NCBI GenBank assembly: GCA_900541665.1
Contig: UQKV01000009.1
Span: 1 to 58,742, forward strand
DNA: 58,742 bases
From: an uncultured Collinsella sp.
Lineage (GTDB): Bacteria; Actinomycetota; Coriobacteriia; Coriobacteriales; Coriobacteriaceae
Direction: 5' to 3'
The translations under genes and the position numbers were made by a program. Each line of letters starts with the position of its first letter. Positions within the stretch are counted from its first letter, which is position 1. Below the pieces are notes generated by a model. The model did not search any database and was not told where the DNA came from. It worked only from the letters and a program-made list of their open reading frames with translations. Below, in pieces: positions 54,675-58,742 of this stretch.

Positions 54675-54918
54675 GATTTTTACTGCGATTGCATTGGTGA
54701 CGACTGTCGCGGCTGGTGCCATTGCTGGCTATAAGATCGCGACAGACGATGAACTTCGAGGTCGTTTGCTTCGTGGCGCGCAAGATATCGTTGATACGTC
54801 CAAGAAGAAAATGGATGTTATGACAGAAGATGTTGCCATGCGCACTGCTCAGGTAACGAAAAATCCTAAGATTAATCAAGGTTGGGTTAGCAACCAATGG
54901 GAAAATGTAGGTTATTAG
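54664..54918 (+). CDS. small membrane-anchored protein, YtxH-like
   Basis: An 84-residue protein with one N-terminal transmembrane helix (FTAIALVTTVAAGAIAGYKI) and a soluble helical tail (LLRGAQDIVDTSKKKMDVMT). AAGGAGGCCAAG precedes ATG 54664, overlapping the parB stop region. The last gene of the parAB unit. YtxH-type anchors are often stress or envelope related; the link to partitioning is unknown. Confidence 0.7.
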   Translation: MRNKIFTAIALVTTVAAGAIAGYKIATDDELRGRLLRGAQDIVDTSKKKMDVMTEDVAMRTAQVTKNPKINQGWVSNQWENVGY

Positions 54919-54946
54919 GTACCTAACAATTACCCTGCATATTTTG

Positions 54947-54990
54947 AGGGGCCCTTGTCTGATTCATGAGACAAGGGCCCCTTATTTTGT
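54947..54990 (+). terminator. rho-independent terminator of the parAB unit
   Basis: AGGGGCCCTTGTCT, 8-base loop, AGACAAGGGCCCCT then TATTTTGT; a 14-bp perfect stem. Confidence 0.9.
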
Positions 54991-55043
54991 CCGTAAAAAA
55001 TGTGAAAGGTAGCAGCTGGTCCAAAATTGAGGTCAATAAATGA

Positions 55044-55080
55044 AACGGCCCCGGTTGCATATTCTGCAACCGGGGCCGTT
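55044..55080 (-). terminator. rho-independent terminator of rlmN
   Basis: On the minus strand AACGGCCCCGGTTGCA, 5-base loop, TGCAACCGGGGCCGTT then TCATTTATT. A 16-bp perfect stem. Confidence 0.88.
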
Positions 55081-55083
55081 CGA

Positions 55084-55099
55084 TGTTTCACATGAAACG
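55084..55099. promoter_or_regulatory. degenerate parS-like site
   Basis: TGTTTCACATGAAACG differs from parS at two positions. It lies between the rlmN terminator and the rlmN stop codon, 2.1 kb from the perfect sites. Confidence 0.4.
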
Positions 55100-55117
55100 T
55101 TTTGGGATGCGACTCCC

Positions 55118-56170
55118 CTATGCGTTCTTCTGAACTTTGAAGCGCTGCTTCAGCTGTCCGCAAGCGGCGTCAATATCGTTACCACGGGAGTTACGAATCG
55201 TGGTCTCGATGCCCCGGGACTCAAGACGACGCTGAAGATCCTCAACCTTATGCATCGGCGACGGCTTGAGCGGGCTACCCTCGATGTCGTTAAGCTGAAT
55301 GAGGTTAACGTGGCACAGCGTTCCCTCGCAGAAGTCGCAGAGCGCCTGCATCTCGGGATTCGTATCGTTGACGCCTTCGATCATGGCATACTCATAGGTC
55401 GGGCGGCGACCAGTCTTCTCGGTGTAGAGCTGAAGCGCTTCGTGAAGGCGAAGCAGCGTGTACTTCTTAACACCGGGCATGAGCTTATTGCGCGTCGACT
55501 GAATGGCGGAATGCAAGGAAACGGCAAGAGTGAACTGCTCGGGGATATCGGCAAATTTGCGAATACCGGGAATAACGCCACTGGTAGAGATGGTGAGGTG
55601 ACGAGCGCCGATACCGATGCCATCGGGGTCGTTGAGGATTCGCAGCGCCTTGAGAACCTCGTCGTAGTTGGCAAACGGCTCGCCCTGGCCCATGAAGACA
55701 ACGCTCGTGGCGCGCTCGCCAAAGTCGTTGGATACATGAAGTACCTGGTCGACGATCTCTTGAGCGGTCAGAGAGCGCTTGAGGCCGTTGAGACCGGTAG
55801 CGCAAAAAGCACAGCCCATGCCACAGCCTGCCTGTGTGGAAACGCAGACGGAAAGCTTGTTACGACGGGGCATGCCGACAGTCTCGACGGAAACGCCGTC
55901 GTGGTACTCGAGCAGATACTTGCGAGAGCCATCTTTGGAAACCTGCTTGGTGAGTTCAGTCGGCGTGTCAAAGGCAAAAGCCTCTTTAAGCTGCTCACGG
56001 AAAGCCTTGGGAAGGTTGGTCATATCGTCAAACGAACAAACGTTCTTCTCAAAGACCCATTCGATGAGCTGCTTCGCGCGGAAGGCGGGCTGGCCAAGTT
56101 CGGCCACGAGCTCGCGAATATCGTTTTGGCTCAAGTCGCGAATGTCCTGAGATTTAGTCCTGGGATTCAT
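55118..56170 (-). CDS. rlmN: dual-specificity RNA methyltransferase RlmN
   Basis: A 350-residue radical SAM enzyme that methylates A2503 of 23S rRNA and A37 of tRNAs. The CxxxCxxC cluster is in TQAGCGMGCAFCATGLNGLK; VVFMGQGEPFANYDEVLKAL, LTISTSGVIPGIRKFADIPE and LAVSLHSAIQSTRNKLMPGV are family words; a Cys near the end of the family (DIDAACGQLK) is the second catalytic Cys. Monocistronic, divergent from ddl across 85 bases. Confidence 0.97.
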   Translation of the reverse strand: MNPRTKSQDIRDLSQNDIRELVAELGQPAFRAKQLIEWVFEKNVCSFDDMTNLPKAFREQLKEAFAFDTPTELTKQVSKDGSRKYLLEYHDGVSVETVGMPRRNKLSVCVSTQAGCGMGCAFCATGLNGLKRSLTAQEIVDQVLHVSNDFGERATSVVFMGQGEPFANYDEVLKALRILNDPDGIGIGARHLTISTSGVIPGIRKFADIPEQFTLAVSLHSAIQSTRNKLMPGVKKYTLLRLHEALQLYTEKTGRRPTYEYAMIEGVNDTNPEMQALCDFCEGTLCHVNLIQLNDIEGSPLKPSPMHKVEDLQRRLESRGIETTIRNSRGNDIDAACGQLKQRFKVQKNA

Positions 56171-56255
56171 GGAAGCCTTTCGATTTTGGGGAAACGTAGA
56201 GGGTATCGCTACAATATGGTATCAGCTGCAGAAATTATAGAGGAGGAGTCTGCCC

Positions 56256-57221
56256 ATGCCGGGTAAAAGCCTAGAGAACATGCACGTAGCGGTCTTGGCG
56301 GGCGGTCATTCCGCTGAGCGCGAGATCTCGCTCAATTCGGGAAAGAACGTTGTGGTGGCACTGAAGGAAGCCGGCTACACCTCGGTGGAGCTGCTTGACA
56401 CGGCCGCTGATGACTTTATGGTAACCATGGCGACCGGCGGATTCGATGTGGCATTTATCGCCATGCACGGCGCCGGCGGTGAGGATGGCGCCATGCAGGG
56501 TGCCATGGAGACCCTGGGTATCCCCTACACGGCCTCGGGCGTACTTGCCAGTGCCTGCGGTGCCGACAAGGAGGTCTCTAAGCTCCTGTACGCCAAGGCA
56601 GGCATTCCCATTGCCCCCGGCCTCGCGCTCGAGGTGGGCGATGAAGTCGATATCGATCATATCGTCGAGGTTTGTGGCGAGCGCTGCTTTGTGAAGCCGG
56701 CCGTCAACGGTTCCAGCTATGGCATTTCCCTGGTCCATGAGCCCTCCGAGCTGCCCGCGGCAATCGCCAAGGCGTTTGAGTACGGCGACAAGGTGCTGGT
56801 CGAGAAGTGCATCGAGGGTACCGAGATCACCGTCGGCGTATACGGCGAAGATGACGTGCGCGCTCTGCCGATTGTCGAGATTCGTAAGCCCGAGGACTGC
56901 GAGTTCTACGATCTGGACGTGAAGTATGTCGACCCTACGGACATCCATCGTATTCCGGCGCAGATTTCACCCGAGAATTACGCTCGCGCTCAGGAGCTTG
57001 CCTGTGCCGCTCACAAGGCCCTCGGTTGCCTGGGCATCTCGCGCAGCGATTTTATCGTGAGCGAGGACGGCCCCGTTATCCTCGAGACCAATACCATTCC
57101 CGGCATGACCGATACGTCGCTGTATCCGGATGAGATCCGCCACACCGACGACATGACGTTCCCGCAGGTCTGTGACAGCCTGATCCGTATGGGCCTTCGT
57201 CGAGCGGGCATTGCATGCTAA
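56256..57221 (+). CDS. ddl: D-alanine-D-alanine ligase
   Basis: A 321-residue ATP-grasp ligase making the D-Ala-D-Ala dipeptide of peptidoglycan. VAVLAGGHSAEREISLNSGK at the start, AFIAMHGAGGEDGAMQGAME with the substrate His/Glu, FVKPAVNGSSYGISLVHE for ATP, and SRSDFIVSEDGPVILETNTI then PGMTDTSLYPDE, the Mg and D-Ala loop with a Tyr-type D-Ala specificity pattern. AGAGGAGGAGTCTGCCC precedes ATG 56256. Overlaps the following helicase gene by 7 bases. Confidence 0.96.
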   Translation: MPGKSLENMHVAVLAGGHSAEREISLNSGKNVVVALKEAGYTSVELLDTAADDFMVTMATGGFDVAFIAMHGAGGEDGAMQGAMETLGIPYTASGVLASACGADKEVSKLLYAKAGIPIAPGLALEVGDEVDIDHIVEVCGERCFVKPAVNGSSYGISLVHEPSELPAAIAKAFEYGDKVLVEKCIEGTEITVGVYGEDDVRALPIVEIRKPEDCEFYDLDVKYVDPTDIHRIPAQISPENYARAQELACAAHKALGCLGISRSDFIVSEDGPVILETNTIPGMTDTSLYPDEIRHTDDMTFPQVCDSLIRMGLRRAGIAC

Positions 57222-58742
57222 TCGAGGACGCGGTTTCGTCAGGAACGCCGCAGTTTGTCATCGACTCCTATGCCACGCTTGCCGAACGCGCCAAAACGCA
57301 GTCCTTCGGCCTTATCGAGGAAGATGTGATTGTCCTCGATACCGAGACCACAGGTCTTTCGGTGCAGGACAATGAGCTGATCGAGATCTCGGCGGCCCGC
57401 CTTTCGGGCCGCGAGGTCGTCGACCGCTTCGATACCTTCGTGCGTCCCAAGCAACTGATTCCCACCGAGATTACCGAGCTCACGAGCATTACAAATGCCG
57501 ATGTGGCAGATGCCCCGTCGGCCGTTGAGGCCGTCGCCGCTCTCGCCGATTTTGTCGGTGGTTGCCCGGTGATCGCACATAACGCCACGTTCGACCGCTC
57601 GTTTATCGAGTCGGTCAAAGGCGGCGTCAACGTGAGCGATATCTGGATCGATTCGCTGGCGCTGTCGCGCATCGCGCTTCCGCGCCTGGCCTCGCACAAG
57701 CTGTCTTTTATGGCCGATCTGTTTGGCTGTGACTCGGTATCACACCGTGCCAATGCCGACGTCGACGCCCTGTGTGGCGTATGGCGCGTGTTGCTCGTGG
57801 CGCTCACCGACTTGCCTCAGGGCCTTATGGCGCGCCTAGCCGACATGCATCCGGACGTGCCTTGGTCCTATCGTCCTATCTTCTCATTCTTGGCAGGGCA
57901 GAACCCTGGTTCTATCTTCTCTCTCAGCGCCGCTCGTGCTGACGTCCTCAAGGCCGATCGTGCCGACGATCGGGTGGACGCCGACGAACTGCCGGTCCTC
58001 AAGATGCCGAGTCGTGAGGAGATTGAGGCAGACTATGCGCCAGGTGGCCTGGTCAATCGCATGTATCCCACCTACGAGCCGCGTGATGAACAGATCGCGA
58101 TGGCGCTCGAGGTCCGCGATGCGCTGGTCACGGGCACTCATCGTGTAATTGAGGCGGGCACGGGCGTCGGCAAATCGATGGCCTATCTGGTACCTTTTGC
58201 CGAGGCAGCGCGCCGTAACAACATCACGGTTGGTATTGCGACCAAATCGAACAATCTAGCCGACCAGCTCATGTACCATGAGCTGCCAAAACTTGCCGAG
58301 CAACTGAACGGTGGTCTGTCATTTTGCGCTCTCAAGGGGTATGACCACTATCCGTGCCTGCGCAAGCTCGAGCGCATGAGCCGAGGCCAGGTCGAGATTA
58401 CCACCAAGCGCGATCCGGCGGACACGCTCACGGCGGTCGCGGTCATTATGGCGTACGTCTGCCAATCAGCCGATGGCGACCTCGACTCGCTCGGCATTCG
58501 GTGGCGCAGCGTCAACCGCCCCGACTTTACGACGGCCTCGCGCGAGTGTGCTCGTCGCCTCTGCCCGTTTTTCCCTGATAAATGTTTGGTCCACGGCGCT
58601 CGCCGTCGTGCGGCGCATGCCGATGTGGTGGTCACCAACCATTCCCTGCTGTTCCGCAATGTCGCGGCCGAGGGCAGGATTTTGCCTCCGATTCGTCATT
58701 GGGTAATCGACGAGGCCCATTCCATCGAGCGCGAGGCGCGCC
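57215..58742 (+). CDS. dinG: DEDD exonuclease-DinG helicase fusion (partial)
   Basis: The first 509 codons of a large protein running off the right edge. Residues about 38-190 are a DnaQ-type 3'-5' exonuclease: VIVLDTETTGLSVQDNELIE (ExoI), CPVIAHNATFDRSFIESVKG (ExoII) and SHRANADVDALCGVWR (ExoIII). Residues from about 290 are an XPD/DinG helicase: RVIEAGTGVGKSMAYLVPFA (Walker A), a Cys set near RECARRLCPFFPDKC compatible with the Fe-S domain, ADVVVTNHSLL and DEAH box VIDEAHSIE. This is the Gram-positive DinG layout. Start overlaps ddl. Symbol is given for the family. Confidence 0.88.
   Translation, partial: MLIEDAVSSGTPQFVIDSYATLAERAKTQSFGLIEEDVIVLDTETTGLSVQDNELIEISAARLSGREVVDRFDTFVRPKQLIPTEITELTSITNADVADAPSAVEAVAALADFVGGCPVIAHNATFDRSFIESVKGGVNVSDIWIDSLALSRIALPRLASHKLSFMADLFGCDSVSHRANADVDALCGVWRVLLVALTDLPQGLMARLADMHPDVPWSYRPIFSFLAGQNPGSIFSLSAARADVLKADRADDRVDADELPVLKMPSREEIEADYAPGGLVNRMYPTYEPRDEQIAMALEVRDALVTGTHRVIEAGTGVGKSMAYLVPFAEAARRNNITVGIATKSNNLADQLMYHELPKLAEQLNGGLSFCALKGYDHYPCLRKLERMSRGQVEITTKRDPADTLTAVAVIMAYVCQSADGDLDSLGIRWRSVNRPDFTTASRECARRLCPFFPDKCLVHGARRRAAHADVVVTNHSLLFRNVAAEGRILPPIRHWVIDEAHSIEREAR

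Overview
The window joins two pieces of a high-GC, Gram-positive-type chromosome that most resembles the order Coriobacteriales, probably Collinsella. That placement is an inference from protein style, GC content and the arrangement of genes around the replication origin; no search was run. Positions 1 to about 27.8 kb are most of an integrated tailed phage (siphovirus type) whose left end lies outside the window. The rest is host core genome and contains the dnaA-rpmH replication origin region.

Prophage (1-27.8 kb). Almost everything is on the minus strand, so biological order runs from high to low coordinates. At the right edge a repressor (25554-26234) and a large serine integrase (26237-27793) form a plus-strand lysogeny operon, divergent from a Cro-like gene (25452-25255). 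The early region (25.2-17.1 kb) carries small unknown genes, a RusA-type resolvase, a ParB-like protein, a DUF1351 protein, an ERF annealing protein, SSB, a replication initiator, a DnaC-type loader and an HNH protein. A cassette of very small, often cysteine-rich genes follows (17.1-15.4 kb), then an adenine methyltransferase. The late region is conventional: terminase small and large subunits, portal, minor capsid protein (carrying an HNHP motif like JAB/RadC proteins), scaffold, major capsid, connector and minor capsid genes, major tail protein with an Ig-like domain, tail chaperones, tape measure, Dit and the start of a tail endopeptidase-like protein. Lysis genes are not in the window. 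Genes overlap as ATGA, GTGA, TGATG or TAATG throughout, so translational coupling is likely.

Junction (27.7-28.25 kb). The integrase reading frame runs through a perfect hairpin terminator into a 48-bp repeat that recurs 209 bp downstream, followed by tandem 62-bp palindromic units. This should contain one attachment junction.

Host region (28.25-58.7 kb). A patatin-like lipase, rplM-rpsI, glmM, a PTS IIA-Glc protein, nagB and a 999-residue regulator with an NTPase and a bacterial transcriptional activator domain lie on the plus strand. yhbY and a methyltransferase lie on the minus strand. The replication block dnaA-dnaN-recF-dciA-gyrB-gyrA is on the minus strand, and rpmH-rnpA-yidD-yidC-jag-rsmG-parA-parB is on the plus strand. 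The two arms diverge from 49.53-49.82 kb, the best candidate for oriC, which holds DnaA-box-like repeats. Three perfect parS sites sit before parA. Between dnaA and the candidate origin is an uncommon protein with a GHKL ATPase domain, a long Gln/Pro/Tyr-rich linker and a winged helix; it is the most interesting uncharacterised host gene here. rlmN, ddl and the start of an exonuclease-DinG helicase fusion end the window.
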